64,000 nucleotides of DNA from Rhizobium sp. 2MFCol3.1 (lineage in GTDB: Bacteria; Pseudomonadota; Alphaproteobacteria; Rhizobiales; Rhizobiaceae): positions 62,001-126,000 of the forward strand of contig NZ_KB898362.1 of the NCBI RefSeq assembly GCF_000377565.1. The letters run 5' to 3'. The notes beneath the pieces were generated by a model. That model ran no database searches. It was not told the origin of the DNA and saw only the letters and a program-made list of their open reading frames with translations. Below, one piece after another: positions 7,997 to 18,141 of this stretch (its first letter is position 1; each line of letters starts with the position of its first letter). Made by a program: the position numbers and the translations under genes.

Positions 7997-8557
7997 ATGG
8001 CAAAAGCTCCCTCCTCGCTGAAGGCCCATGTGACCCGCCTCGAAATGACGGCGGCGCCGAAGACGAGCCTGCCGGTGCCGGTCAATATCCAGACCGCCAT
8101 CATGCGCGCGCCGGAAATTCCGCTGCCGTTCTACCGCTATCTCTACCGCCAGGTCGGTGCGCGATGGCAGTGGGTGGATCGCCTGAGGATGAGCGACGAG
8201 GAACTGGCCACCACGCTCTACGACAAGCGCAACACGATCTGCGTGCTCTATGTGAACGGTGCGCCGGCCGGGTTCTACGAGTATCTGACGGTTGACGAGG
8301 ATATGATCGAGCTCAGCCATTTCGGGCTGATGGAGCATGCGCTGGGTCTCGGGATCGGCAAGTGGTTCCTGCTGCAGGCGCTCTATGCGATCTGGACGCA
8401 GAACCCTTTGCGCGTGACGACCACGACCAACAATCTCGACCATCCCCGGGCGTTGCAGCTCTACCAGATGTTCGGCTTTTCTCCTGTCTCGACGGGCACC
8501 GCGATCGTGCGGCCGCTCAGCGACAAGGAGTTGCTGGAGCTGGCGAAGAGAGGCTAG
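7997..8557 (+). CDS. GNAT family N-acetyltransferase
   Basis: A 186-residue protein with the GNAT acetyl-CoA fold in its C-terminal half: GFYEYLTV and IELSHFGLMEHALGLGIGKWFL form strand 4 and the pyrophosphate loop, and TTTNNLDHPRALQLYQMFGF is the typical distal motif. The substrate is unknown. It starts 2 bp after the sseA stop and is probably the last gene of the cysK operon. Confidence 0.85.
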   Translation: MAKAPSSLKAHVTRLEMTAAPKTSLPVPVNIQTAIMRAPEIPLPFYRYLYRQVGARWQWVDRLRMSDEELATTLYDKRNTICVLYVNGAPAGFYEYLTVDEDMIELSHFGLMEHALGLGIGKWFLLQALYAIWTQNPLRVTTTTNNLDHPRALQLYQMFGFSPVSTGTAIVRPLSDKELLELAKRG

Positions 8558-8666
8558 CCGGCGCGTTTCGGCTGTTTCTTCTGGCGACGGTATAGAGGCG
8601 CAAGGATCGGGTGGTTTCCACTCGGGTTCAAGCGCATTCAAGGCAAGCTCGAAAAGGAGACTTGCC

Positions 8667-9137
8667 ATGACTGCCCTATCTTTCACCGCGATGCCCACTA
8701 CCGACGCCGACACGATCTGGAACGGCGGGAACGATGCCTATGATCACCCGCCGGAGACAATGGTTTCCGATGGCCCGGGACACCCCTGCCGCCACTGCCT
8801 GAAGAACATAGATGCAGGCGACGCGCTTTACGTCTTCGCCTACCGCCCCTTCCCTGAGATGCAGCCTTATGCGGAGACGGGACCGGTGTTCCTGCATCAG
8901 GAGCGCTGCGAACGCTATGCCGCCGAGGAAGTGCTGCCGCCCGTCCTGACCACCAGCCCCAACTTCATCCTGCGCGGCTACGGCCCCAACAACCGCATCG
9001 TCTACGGCACCGGCGCGGTGACCGAGGTCGCCGATATCCCTGCCTATGCGGCAGAGCTTCTGCGCAAGCCCGAGGTCGCCTATGTGCATGTGCGCTCCGC
9101 GCGCAACAATTGCTATCAGTGCCGGATCTACGGCTAA
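8667..9137 (+). CDS. DUF1203 domain-containing protein
   Basis: A 156-residue protein matching the DUF1203 family. Conserved points are the CRHCL motif near residue 38, GDALYVFAYRPF, PVFLHQERCERY, the GYGPNNRIVYGTG turn and the C-terminal VHVRSARNNCYQCRIYG. The paired cysteines suggest metal binding or redox chemistry, but no function is established. A strong terminator follows at once. It lies 109 bp after the GNAT gene and may have its own promoter. Confidence 0.88.
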   Translation: MTALSFTAMPTTDADTIWNGGNDAYDHPPETMVSDGPGHPCRHCLKNIDAGDALYVFAYRPFPEMQPYAETGPVFLHQERCERYAAEEVLPPVLTTSPNFILRGYGPNNRIVYGTGAVTEVADIPAYAAELLRKPEVAYVHVRSARNNCYQCRIYG

Positions 9138-9148
9138 ATCACGGAAAA

Positions 9149-9177
9149 AAGCCGGTTGCGGAAAGTGCAACCGGCTT
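9149..9177. terminator. Rho-independent terminator between DUF1203 gene and ald
   Basis: Perfect 11-bp stem AAGCCGGTTGC / GCAACCGGCTT with a 7-base loop. It lies between two convergent genes. On the minus strand the stem runs into TTTTTT, so it suits ald best; on the plus strand the T-run is weak. Confidence 0.8.
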
Positions 9178-9200
9178 CAGTTCACGTAGCGCGATGGACT

Positions 9201-10319
<1,119 letters not shown>

Positions 10320-10436
10320 CGGGGCGCTCCTCCTCGTTTGTTTTTTCAGCCTCGTCGAGCGAAGCGTTCACAAGGCGAATCCAATCACCGCGTGCACGAA
10401 ATGTCCTTGCAAAGAGGATTTGCATGCATGGCATTT

Positions 10437-10483
10437 TTCGAAGAAAGATGCGTTTCGGACGCAATAATCGAAAGTTCTTCGAA
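10437..10483. promoter_or_regulatory. Inverted repeat at the ald / lrp divergent region
   Basis: TTCGAAGAA (10437-10445) and its exact reverse complement TTCTTCGAA (10475-10483) flank 29 bases, centre to centre 38 bp, between the divergent ald and Lrp-type genes. The right arm includes the first base of the regulator's ATG. It is a candidate operator for the Lrp-type protein; no consensus comparison was possible. Confidence 0.35.
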
Positions 10484-10944
10484 TGTCGGAACTCGATGCC
10501 ATCGATCATGCCATTTTGAAAGCGCTACAATCGAACGCGCGGATCACCAACGCCGATCTTGCCGCCAAGGTGGGGCTGTCCGCATCGGCCTGTTCCAGGC
10601 GGCTCGATATCCTCGACCGCAGCGGCGTCATCGTTGGTTATCACGCGCATGTCTCGCCGAAAGCGCTCGACTACAAGATGATCGCCATCGTGCACATTTC
10701 GCTTTCCGGCCAGTTCGCCAAGACGCTGTCGGAATTCGAGACCGCCGTAAAGCGCTGTCCCAATGTGCTCGTCTGCTACCTGATGTCGGGCGAATATGAC
10801 TATATTCTGCGCGTGGCCGCCCGCGATCTGGAGGACTACGAGCGCATCCATCGCGACTGGCTCTCGGCCCTGCCTCATGTCGTCAAGATCAACTCCAGCT
10901 TTGCCTTGCGCGAGGTGATGGACCGGCCCAATGTAGGCTTGTGA
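10483..10944 (+). CDS. Lrp/AsnC family transcriptional regulator (AldR-like)
   Basis: A 153-residue regulator. Residues 1-60 form the AsnC-type helix-turn-helix (LDAIDHAILKALQSNARITN, then KVGLSASACSRRLDIL); the rest is the RAM ligand-binding domain with VHISLSGQ and VLVCYLMSGEYDYILRV. The divergent position next to ald makes alanine-responsive control of ald the likely job. The SD is poor and an inverted repeat covers the region just before the start codon, which suggests autoregulation. Confidence 0.9.
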   Translation: MSELDAIDHAILKALQSNARITNADLAAKVGLSASACSRRLDILDRSGVIVGYHAHVSPKALDYKMIAIVHISLSGQFAKTLSEFETAVKRCPNVLVCYLMSGEYDYILRVAARDLEDYERIHRDWLSALPHVVKINSSFALREVMDRPNVGL

Positions 10945-11017
10945 CGGAGGAGCGGAATCACTTGCCTGCACGGGTGTTTCCGGAATACGGCCGAGGCCGG
11001 TGTGTTAAGAAGACGCC

Positions 11018-11899
11018 ATGAGATCGAAGACCCGGGGCTATATTTTCGTTCTTCTGGCGATCACCATCTTTTCCATTCAGGACGGCATCTCGAAACATCT
11101 GGGCGGCGCTTACCCGCCCGTCTTCGTCACGATGATCCGCTATTGGGCCTTTGGCCTCTTCACCATCCTTCTGGCCGCGAAGATGCGCGGCGGGATTGTC
11201 GCCACGGCGCGCACGAAACGGCCGGTTCTGCAGGTGATCCGCGGGCTGCTTCTCGCCGCCCAGGTGGTTGTCGTGATCAGCTGCTTCGCGGTGATCGGGC
11301 TCGCGCACTCGCAGGCCATCTTCTCGGCGACGCCGATCCTGATTGCGCTGCTGGCCATGCCGCTGCTCGGCGAGCGGGTGGGCTGGCGGCGGTGGACGGC
11401 GATCGGCGCGGGTTTGGTCGGCGTGCTTCTGATCCTCAAGCCCGACAGTGGCTTCTTCGACGTCACGCTGCTGCTGGCGGTCCTCTCCTGCTTCCTCTTT
11501 GCTTTCTACGTCATCGCCACCCGACTGGTCAGCCGCGACGATTCGTCGATGACCAGCTTCTTTTATACCGGTGTCGTCGGCGCCATCGCGATGACGCTCG
11601 TCGGGCCGTTCTACTGGACATGGATGGCGCCGACGGACTGGGTGTGGATGGCGCTCGTCTGCATGACCAGCATATCGAGCCACTATTTCCTGATCCGCGC
11701 CTACGACATGCTCGATGCCGCAGCCGTACAGCCGCTGACCTATCTTCAGCTCGTCTACGCCTCGATCATCGGGGTGACGATCTATGGAGAGACGCTGAGC
11801 CTGAACACGATCGTCGGCTCCGTCATCGTCGTCGCCTCCGGCATTTTCACGATCTGGCGCGAGCATGTCGTCGGCCGCCGGGAAGCAACGCGGGAGTAA
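11018..11899 (+). CDS. DMT family transporter (EamA)
   Basis: A 293-residue inner membrane protein with about ten hydrophobic segments in two EamA repeats. The first repeat has IFSIQDGISKHLGG and the conserved ALAHSQAIFSATPILIALLA-type motif (here GLAHSQAIFSATPI); the second ends AAAVQPLTYLQLVYASIIGV, the typical DMT signature. The substrate cannot be predicted; relatives export amino acids or metabolites. It stands alone, 73 bp after the Lrp-type gene. Confidence 0.9.
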   Translation: MRSKTRGYIFVLLAITIFSIQDGISKHLGGAYPPVFVTMIRYWAFGLFTILLAAKMRGGIVATARTKRPVLQVIRGLLLAAQVVVVISCFAVIGLAHSQAIFSATPILIALLAMPLLGERVGWRRWTAIGAGLVGVLLILKPDSGFFDVTLLLAVLSCFLFAFYVIATRLVSRDDSSMTSFFYTGVVGAIAMTLVGPFYWTWMAPTDWVWMALVCMTSISSHYFLIRAYDMLDAAAVQPLTYLQLVYASIIGVTIYGETLSLNTIVGSVIVVASGIFTIWREHVVGRREATRE

Positions 11900-11988
11900 A
11901 AACCGATCGTGCAATTTTAGCGAATTGTATAAATTCATTTCAATCTACGCGACGTATGCTGTCTCCAGTTCAATTTGGGAGACGCGTC

Positions 11989-12321
11989 ATGCACAATCTC
12001 AACATTATTACCCGCAAGGCCGAACGCAAGTCGTGCCGGATCTTCGGCAAGGTTCGTTACCTGACGAAGGAAGTCGATGCGCGCATTCTGAACATGTCCA
12101 TCTCGGGCATTGCTCTTGAAGTCCGCTCACCGCTGCATGCCGCCTCCGGCAGCCGCGTGCAGATCCTCGCCGACGATCTCGGCGTTCTCCACGGCGTCAT
12201 CCGCTGGAGCCACAATGGCCGCGTCGGCGTCCAGTTCGACCCGAACTCCAACGCCCGCGCGCAGGTGGCTTCGTACTTCCGGTTCTTCCACAAGGACGTG
12301 AAGCCGGTTCTGGCGCGGTAG
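11989..12321 (+). CDS. PilZ domain protein
   Basis: A 110-residue single-domain PilZ protein, a likely cyclic-di-GMP receptor. The RxxxR motif (RKSCR, near residue 13) and the distal NMSISG (D/NxSxxG, near residue 38) are both present, and GVQFDP is the usual last strand. ATG at 11989 follows a modest GGGAGACG. A diguanylate cyclase lies about 4 kb away on the other strand. The output partner is unknown. Confidence 0.88.
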   Translation: MHNLNIITRKAERKSCRIFGKVRYLTKEVDARILNMSISGIALEVRSPLHAASGSRVQILADDLGVLHGVIRWSHNGRVGVQFDPNSNARAQVASYFRFFHKDVKPVLAR

Positions 12322-12445
12322 ACGGCGTCCGACACGCAGAAAGCGAAAAGCGATATTCCCCTGTCATTTACAGGGTTTACTCCTTCGAAAATCACCCTAC
12401 TCTTGCCGCCGGGCGGGTGTCGCGTGATGTTTCGAAGGAGTTTTC

Positions 12446-14434
12446 ATGTCTTCCAATCTTGATCTTTCATCCATGAGCCGTCGTTCCCTTCTCACCGGCA
12501 TCGCCGCCACATCAGCACTCGTTCTGCTGCATCCATTCACCGCGCGTGCCGCCGCCAACCAGGCGCATCTCAGGCTGATGGAAACGACGGATATTCACGT
12601 CAACGTTTTCCCTTACGACTATTACGCCGACAAGCCGAACGACACGATGGGATTGGCGCGCACCGCGACGATCATCGACACGATCCGTGCTGAGGCGGCG
12701 AACTCGCTGCTGATCGACAATGGCGACGTTCTGCAGGGCAACCCGATGGGCGACTACATGGCCTATCAGCGCGGCTTGAAGGATGGCGACGTCCATCCTG
12801 TCATCAAGGCGATGAACACGCTCGGCTACACCGTTGGCACGCTCGGGAATCATGAGTTCAATTACGGGCTCGACTTCATGTTCAAGGTGCTTGGTGGCGC
12901 GAACTTCCCGTTCGTCTGCGCCAACCTGACCAAGGGCCAGCTCGCTTCCGATCCGAAAAACGACGAGCTGTTCTTCAAGCCCTACATCATCGTCGAAAAG
13001 ATGATCAAGGACGGGGCCGGCAATGAGAGCCCGGTGAAGATCGGCTTCATCGGCTTCGTCCCGCCGCAGATCATGCTCTGGGATATCAAGAACCTCGAGG
13101 GCAAGGCGCAGACGCGCGATATCGTCGAGGCCGCCAAGGCCTGGGTGCCCGCGATGAAGGAAGCGGGCGCGGATATCGTGATCGCGCTCTCGCATTCGGG
13201 CATCGATGGCAGTGCGCCTACCGACAAGATGGAGAACGCATCGCTGCATCTGGCCGCCGTCGACGGGATCGACGCGATCTTTACCGGTCACCAGCACCTC
13301 GTCTTCCCCGGCCCGAAGACCTGGGACGGCATTCAGAATGCCGATCCGGTCAAAGGAACGCTGCATGGCAAGCCCGCCGTCATGGCCGGCTTCTGGGGCT
13401 CGCATCTCGGGCTGATCGATCTGCTGCTCGAAAAGGACGGCAAGAGCTGGAAGATTGTCGACTTCACCTGCGAGGCGCGGCCGATCTATCACCGCGACGA
13501 CAAGAAGAAGGTCGTGGCCGATGTCGCCGACAAGAAGGAAGTCGTCGAGGCAGCAAAGGCGGAGCACGAGGCGACGCTCGCCTATGTCCGCACTCCCGTC
13601 GGCAAGACGTCGGCGCCGCTTTACTCCTACTTCGCGCTGGTCGCCGACGATCCGTCCGTGCAGATCGTCAGCCAGGCGCAGACCTGGTACATCAAGCAGA
13701 TGCTCGCCGACACCGAATACAAGGACCTGCCGGTGCTTTCGGCGGCAGCTCCCTTCAAGTCAGGCGGTCGTGGCGGCGCCGATTATTATACGGATGTTCC
13801 GGCCGGCGATCTCGCCATCAAGAATATCGCCGACCTCTATCTCTATCCCAACACCGTCCAGGCCGTCGTCATCACCGGTGAGCAGGTGAAGAACTGGCTG
13901 GAAATGTCTGCGGGGATGTTCAACGAGATCAAGGAAGGCACGAAGGACGCCGAGCTTTTGAACGCCGATTTCCCTTCCTACAACTTCGACGTGATCGACG
14001 GCGTCACCTACCAGATCGATCTGGCGCAGCCGCGCAAATACGACAATGACGGCAACGCGATCAACGCCGGTTCCAGCCGCATCCAGAACCTTGCGTTTGA
14101 CGGCAAGCCGATCGATCCCAGCCAAAAATTCGTGGTCGTGACCAACAACTACCGCGCCGGCGGTGGCGGCAAGTTCCCCGAGATCGCGGCCGACAAGGTC
14201 GTGTTCCAGGCGCCTGATACGAACCGCGACGTGATCGTGCGCTATGTGCACGAGCAGGGAACGATCAATCCGGCTGCCGACGGCAACTGGACGTTCAAGC
14301 CGGTGACGGGCGCGACCGCGACGTTCCAGAGCGGGCCGAAGGCAAAGCAGTTCATCGCCGACGTCAAGGGCGCGAAGATCGAGGATGCCGGCGAAGGCAC
14401 GGATGGTTTCGCCAAGTTCCGGCTGGCTCTCTGA
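12446..14434 (+). CDS. cpdB: 2',3'-cyclic-nucleotide 2'-phosphodiesterase / 3'-nucleotidase
   Basis: A 662-residue periplasmic metallophosphoesterase that scavenges nucleotides. A Tat signal is visible (MSRRSLLTGIAATSALVLL). The N-terminal metallophosphatase domain shows the family motifs METTDIHVNVFPYDYY, DNGDVLQGNP, TLGNHEFNYG, ALSHSG and TGHQHLVFP, and the C-terminal 5'-nucleotidase domain includes NNYRAGGGGKFPE. The length matches CpdB (about 650). It stands alone, preceded by 124 bp in which no regulatory motif, such as a Pho box, was recognised. Confidence 0.92.
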   Translation: MSSNLDLSSMSRRSLLTGIAATSALVLLHPFTARAAANQAHLRLMETTDIHVNVFPYDYYADKPNDTMGLARTATIIDTIRAEAANSLLIDNGDVLQGNPMGDYMAYQRGLKDGDVHPVIKAMNTLGYTVGTLGNHEFNYGLDFMFKVLGGANFPFVCANLTKGQLASDPKNDELFFKPYIIVEKMIKDGAGNESPVKIGFIGFVPPQIMLWDIKNLEGKAQTRDIVEAAKAWVPAMKEAGADIVIALSHSGIDGSAPTDKMENASLHLAAVDGIDAIFTGHQHLVFPGPKTWDGIQNADPVKGTLHGKPAVMAGFWGSHLGLIDLLLEKDGKSWKIVDFTCEARPIYHRDDKKKVVADVADKKEVVEAAKAEHEATLAYVRTPVGKTSAPLYSYFALVADDPSVQIVSQAQTWYIKQMLADTEYKDLPVLSAAAPFKSGGRGGADYYTDVPAGDLAIKNIADLYLYPNTVQAVVITGEQVKNWLEMSAGMFNEIKEGTKDAELLNADFPSYNFDVIDGVTYQIDLAQPRKYDNDGNAINAGSSRIQNLAFDGKPIDPSQKFVVVTNNYRAGGGGKFPEIAADKVVFQAPDTNRDVIVRYVHEQGTINPAADGNWTFKPVTGATATFQSGPKAKQFIADVKGAKIEDAGEGTDGFAKFRLAL

Positions 14435-14465
14435 AGAAAATGGTCGGCGAGGCCGAGTGCCTCGC

Positions 14466-15443
14466 CTACTCAGCCGCGAGCGGCAGATCGGGAGCCTTGA
14501 TCTCGTTCAGCGCCGCGGTGAAATCGGCGTGGTTCGGGCAGAACGACAGCTTCGAATGGAAGGCTTCGATCAGCCATGTGGCGGCGGGGCCCGGCGGGTT
14601 GGCGATACGCCGTATCGCATAGATCGGATATTCGCCCTGTTCGTAGGCCGGCAGGTCGAGATGGACGAGCGTGCCGTTGGCCAGATCCTCGCGGATAATC
14701 GACGCCGGCAGGCCGCCCCACCCCAGGCCGCCGCGGATCAGCGCGTGCTTGGTGGCAATGTCGCTGACGCGCCACGTCTTGTAGGACAGCACGTTGAAAT
14801 CACGCCCCTTGGTCAGCCCCGAGGCGTCGGTAACGACGAGCTGTACCTCCTCGCGAACATCGCTAAGCGTCAGAGGCCTGTCGATATTGGCCAGCGGATG
14901 GGAACGCGCGGCGACCGGGATCATGAATGAATGGCCGATCTTTTCGACGGCGATCGAATCGTCCTGCTTCAGCAACGCTCCGCCGATGCCGATCGTGGCC
15001 TTGCCAGACAAGACCGACTCCATGACCATGCCGAGCTCGCCGGCGCTGAGATTGAGCGCGACTGAGGGAAAGCGATCGCGGAATTCACGCAGCACGGTGA
15101 CGACCGCCTGCGACGGAACCATGACGCTGATCGCCACATCGACCTCGGCCTCCAGCCCTTCCTTCAGGCTCTTCACCCTCGCGCGCATCACCTGCAGGTC
15201 GGTCATCAACCGACGGGCATCCTCAAGCATGGCCTTGCCGGCCTCGGTAAGCTTCGGCTGACGGGCGCCGGAGCGTTCGAACAGCTGCATTTCCAGCTGC
15301 GCTTCGAGATTGGCGATGGTGTAGCTGACCACCGACTGGGCACGATTGAGCACGCGCGAGGCGGCCGAGAAGCTGCCGGTTTCAGCAACGGTCAGGAAAA
15401 CCTGCAGCTGGTCCAGTGTCGGGTTGGGCAACATTACATCCAT
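14466..15443 (-). CDS. LysR family transcriptional regulator
   Basis: A 325-residue LysR regulator. The N-terminal winged helix reads LDQLQVFLTVAETGSFSAAS followed by NRAQSVVSYTIANLEAQL; the remainder is a periplasmic-binding-like effector domain. An alternative ATG at 15434 removes three residues. It is divergent from the azoreductase gene, a common pairing in which the regulator controls the quinone or azo reductase. The 135-bp intergenic region contains ATCGATCGAT and a nearby GATCGA, possible half-sites. Confidence 0.9.
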   Translation of the reverse strand: MDVMLPNPTLDQLQVFLTVAETGSFSAASRVLNRAQSVVSYTIANLEAQLEMQLFERSGARQPKLTEAGKAMLEDARRLMTDLQVMRARVKSLKEGLEAEVDVAISVMVPSQAVVTVLREFRDRFPSVALNLSAGELGMVMESVLSGKATIGIGGALLKQDDSIAVEKIGHSFMIPVAARSHPLANIDRPLTLSDVREEVQLVVTDASGLTKGRDFNVLSYKTWRVSDIATKHALIRGGLGWGGLPASIIREDLANGTLVHLDLPAYEQGEYPIYAIRRIANPPGPAATWLIEAFHSKLSFCPNHADFTAALNEIKAPDLPLAAE

Positions 15444-15578
15444 CCAATCGATCGATAGTCTTGATCGACATTATCACAGTTTTTTCGATAGGCCGCTAGA
15501 CCTATTTCTTCACTCGAAGACGCGGTTCGACCTTCCCCCGATCGCGCCGCAAACGCAAAGACCAAAGGATTATCAATC

Positions 15579-16193
15579 ATGTCGTCCATTTTGCTTCTGA
15601 CCTCCAGCCCGCGCGCTGAGTCGCTTTCGACCGATATCGCCGTAGACCTCGCTGGCAAGCTCCAGTCGCAGAAGGCCGGCAGCGTCGTCGTTCGCCGCGA
15701 CCTCGCCGCGAACCCGCTGGCCCATATCAACGACCTCTTCACCGGCGCGATCCGCAAGCCGGCGGACGCCCGCACGGCCGAGGAAAACGAAGCCGCGAAG
15801 ATCTCCGACGAGCTGGTCAACGAGCTGCTCGCAGCAGACACGATCGTCATCGGCACCGGCCTCATCAACTTCAACATCTACTCGTCGCTGAAGAGCTGGA
15901 TCGACAACGTCGCCCGCGCCGGCCTGACCTTCAAGTACACCGAAAACGGCCCGGTTGGCCTTGCCACCGGCAAGAAGGTCTACGTCGTTCTCGCCTCCGG
16001 CGGTGTCTACTCGCAGGGTCCGGCCGCCGGCATGAACCATGCCGTGCCTTATCTGAAGACCGTTCTCGGCTTCATGGGCATCACCGACGTCGAGACCATC
16101 TATGTCGAAGGCCTGGCCTTTGGTCCTGAAGCAGCAGAGAAGGCTGTCGGCGCTGCCAAGGCACGCGCTGAAGAGCTCGCGCTCGCTGCCTAA
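15579..16193 (+). CDS. azoR: FMN-dependent NADH-azoreductase / quinone reductase
   Basis: A 204-residue flavodoxin-like reductase of the AzoR family, which reduces quinones and azo compounds with NADH. The FMN-binding start LLTSSPRAESLS, the segment INFNIYSSLKSWIDNVARAG and YVVLASGGVYSQGPAAGMNH match the family, and the length is standard. It is probably regulated by the divergent LysR protein. A terminator lies just after the stop. Confidence 0.92.
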   Translation: MSSILLLTSSPRAESLSTDIAVDLAGKLQSQKAGSVVVRRDLAANPLAHINDLFTGAIRKPADARTAEENEAAKISDELVNELLAADTIVIGTGLINFNIYSSLKSWIDNVARAGLTFKYTENGPVGLATGKKVYVVLASGGVYSQGPAAGMNHAVPYLKTVLGFMGITDVETIYVEGLAFGPEAAEKAVGAAKARAEELALAA

Positions 16194-16216
16194 TTTAAAG
16201 GGCAATCAATTCAGGA

Positions 16217-16240
16217 AGACGGTCGGCTTGCCGGCCGTCT
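16217..16240 (+). terminator. Terminator after azoR
   Basis: Stem AGACGGTCGG / CCGGCCGTCT (one G-T pair) with loop CTTG, followed by TTCTGTTT. It lies between azoR and the convergent diguanylate cyclase gene. Confidence 0.65.
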
Positions 16241-16262
16241 TTCTGTTTGTGGAGGCTTACTG

Positions 16263-17576
16263 TTAGCCGGCGACTGTGAGGCCATGGACGCCGGTCTGAC
16301 CGAAGACGCAGTTTCGGCCGTTCTTCTTGGCGCAATAAAGCCGCTCGTCGGCTGCCGACAGTATCGCGGTGAAGGCATCGCCATCTTCGGTGGCTGTCGC
16401 GACGCCGATGCTGATCGTTACCGGCTTGCCATCGGGCGTGGCGACGCTGCTCTCGATCGTCCAGCGCAACCTCTCGGCAAGACGCAGGCCCTCGGCGTGA
16501 TCGGTCAACGGGCAGATCGCCACGAACTCCTCGCCGCCGAAGCGGAACACCCGGTCGCCGGCGCGCAGGATCGAGCCCAGGCGCGCAGAGATCGCGCGCA
16601 GGACGTCGTCGCCCTGCAAGTGGCCGAACACGTCGTTGACGTTCTTGAAGTGATCAGCGTCAAGGATCATCACCGTTGCGGATTGTCCCTGGCGCAGCGA
16701 TTCGCGGATCATGACCGGCGCTTCGAGCTCCATTCGCGTGCGGTCGTAGAGTCCGGTCAGGACGTCGCGGCCCGTGCGGCTCAAGAGATCGTTGTAGCGC
16801 TCGCGGAAGGTCAGGTCGCTGAAGATATCGCCGATCGGGCGCGCGCTCGATGTTGTCACGGCGCGGCCGATCCATTTCTCGTAGATCGCGAAGAGGACGG
16901 TGTAGATGCAGACGGCAAACATCTTCGCCTTCCACCCACCCCAGAAGGCGGCAAGCGGGACGCCGACCGAATAGTGCAGCGCGCCGAAGAAGGCGATCTG
17001 GTCGAAGGTCAAAAGCACGAAGCCGCAGATCATGAAGCGGACCACGGGCCGTTGCCTGAAATAGCGGCCGAGCCGCTCGTAGAGCAGGATGATGCCGATG
17101 GCGTCGAGATAGAGGATGGCCGTGCCCCAGAGCATCAGCCAGCCCATTTCCTTCAGGAACTCGTCACTTGGAACGTTGCCGGACGAAAGCTCCAGCGGCG
17201 CGTGCCATTGCACGATCCAGGCGATCGCTACCGTCAGAATATTGCCGATGAAGAGCCCATAGATCGGCTGGCGGACGACGGCGGCGTCCTCCTGAAGATA
17301 GAGCATCAGGATCATCATCAACTTGCCGGTGAAGAACACCGACGATCCCGGCGAGACGATCCCGAACGGCAATTCGACATAGAAGACCGCAGCGAGGTAG
17401 GTCTCCATGAAATGCATGACACCGAGTGCCGTCAGGAATATGCCGAGACCGATGCGGGCGCGAAAATGCAGCAGCGTCACCATCAGCGCGAAGTAGCCGA
17501 CGGCCTCGACGACGAAGAGGATGAGATTGACGTTTGCGATCAACGCCGCGACCTCCCGCCAATATTGCCATGCCAC
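16263..17576 (-). CDS. Membrane-anchored diguanylate cyclase (GGDEF)
   Basis: A protein of about 437 residues. The N-terminal 230 residues contain roughly seven membrane segments; the C-terminal domain is GGDEF with active site RFGGEEF and the upstream inhibitory I-site RAGD exactly five residues before it, so it should make cyclic-di-GMP with product feedback. LILDADHFKNVND-type metal/GTP residues are present (MILDADHFKNVND). The start is uncertain: GTG at 17576 has GAGG upstream and is preferred; ATG at 17672 would add 32 residues that do not look family-like. No EAL domain. Confidence 0.85.
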   Translation of the reverse strand: MAWQYWREVAALIANVNLILFVVEAVGYFALMVTLLHFRARIGLGIFLTALGVMHFMETYLAAVFYVELPFGIVSPGSSVFFTGKLMMILMLYLQEDAAVVRQPIYGLFIGNILTVAIAWIVQWHAPLELSSGNVPSDEFLKEMGWLMLWGTAILYLDAIGIILLYERLGRYFRQRPVVRFMICGFVLLTFDQIAFFGALHYSVGVPLAAFWGGWKAKMFAVCIYTVLFAIYEKWIGRAVTTSSARPIGDIFSDLTFRERYNDLLSRTGRDVLTGLYDRTRMELEAPVMIRESLRQGQSATVMILDADHFKNVNDVFGHLQGDDVLRAISARLGSILRAGDRVFRFGGEEFVAICPLTDHAEGLRLAERLRWTIESSVATPDGKPVTISIGVATATEDGDAFTAILSAADERLYCAKKNGRNCVFGQTGVHGLTVAG

Positions 17577-17750
17577 GGCACCTCGACCACTTTGTCGGCG
17601 GTATCGGCAGCGGATGTGCGGCGGGCATTCTGAGGCACTGGATATTCCTGCGATGTCTGCTGAGCGCAGCATCGCCGCAATGTTTTAAAATAGCATGAGG
17701 GAATGGCGGCGCGAGCGCTCAACACGCAACGGCGCGCCAGCCTTCCATGA

Positions 17751-18080
17751 TCAGACCTGACGAACCTTGGCTCCGTCGCTGAACAGGGATGCTCCGTTCT
17801 GATCGATGATCTGCTGCGCCTTGCGCACGGTGCATTCGATCGCATCATCCGTCGACGAAAACATGTCGGCGCGGATGAAATTGCGCACCAGAACCTCGTC
17901 GCCAACGGTCTTCTCGATGCGGCCGGCCAGACGATACTGGCCGCCTTCCTTCATCGGCTCAGCGTAAATCGTGCAATCGGCATAGGGCTGCGGATCGGAA
18001 GCGGCGCTCGAAGACGCAGCGCCCGGCTGCTTCGCGCCGCCCGAGAACATGGAGAAAATGCTGGAAAAAATCGAAGCCAT
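17751..18080 (-). CDS. HlyU family protein
   Basis: A 109-residue protein of the HlyU family (PF10115 type). After a low-complexity Ser/Ala-rich start (residues 1-30) comes the conserved core: YADCTIYAEPMKEGGQYRLA, then GRIEK, RNFIRADMFSSTDDAIECTV and KAQQIIDQNG. HlyU in Vibrio is a transcription activator of virulence genes, but this alphaproteobacterial type is uncharacterised and shows no obvious HTH. It is 61 bp downstream of ilvA on the same strand, so co-transcription is possible. Confidence 0.8.
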   Translation of the reverse strand: MASIFSSIFSMFSGGAKQPGAASSSAASDPQPYADCTIYAEPMKEGGQYRLAGRIEKTVGDEVLVRNFIRADMFSSTDDAIECTVRKAQQIIDQNGASLFSDGAKVRQV

Positions 18081-18141
18081 GATACGCCTTTGTCGTGAGG
18101 GCGGATGCCATCAAGGTTAAATAGGGCCGTTGCCGTGAAAG

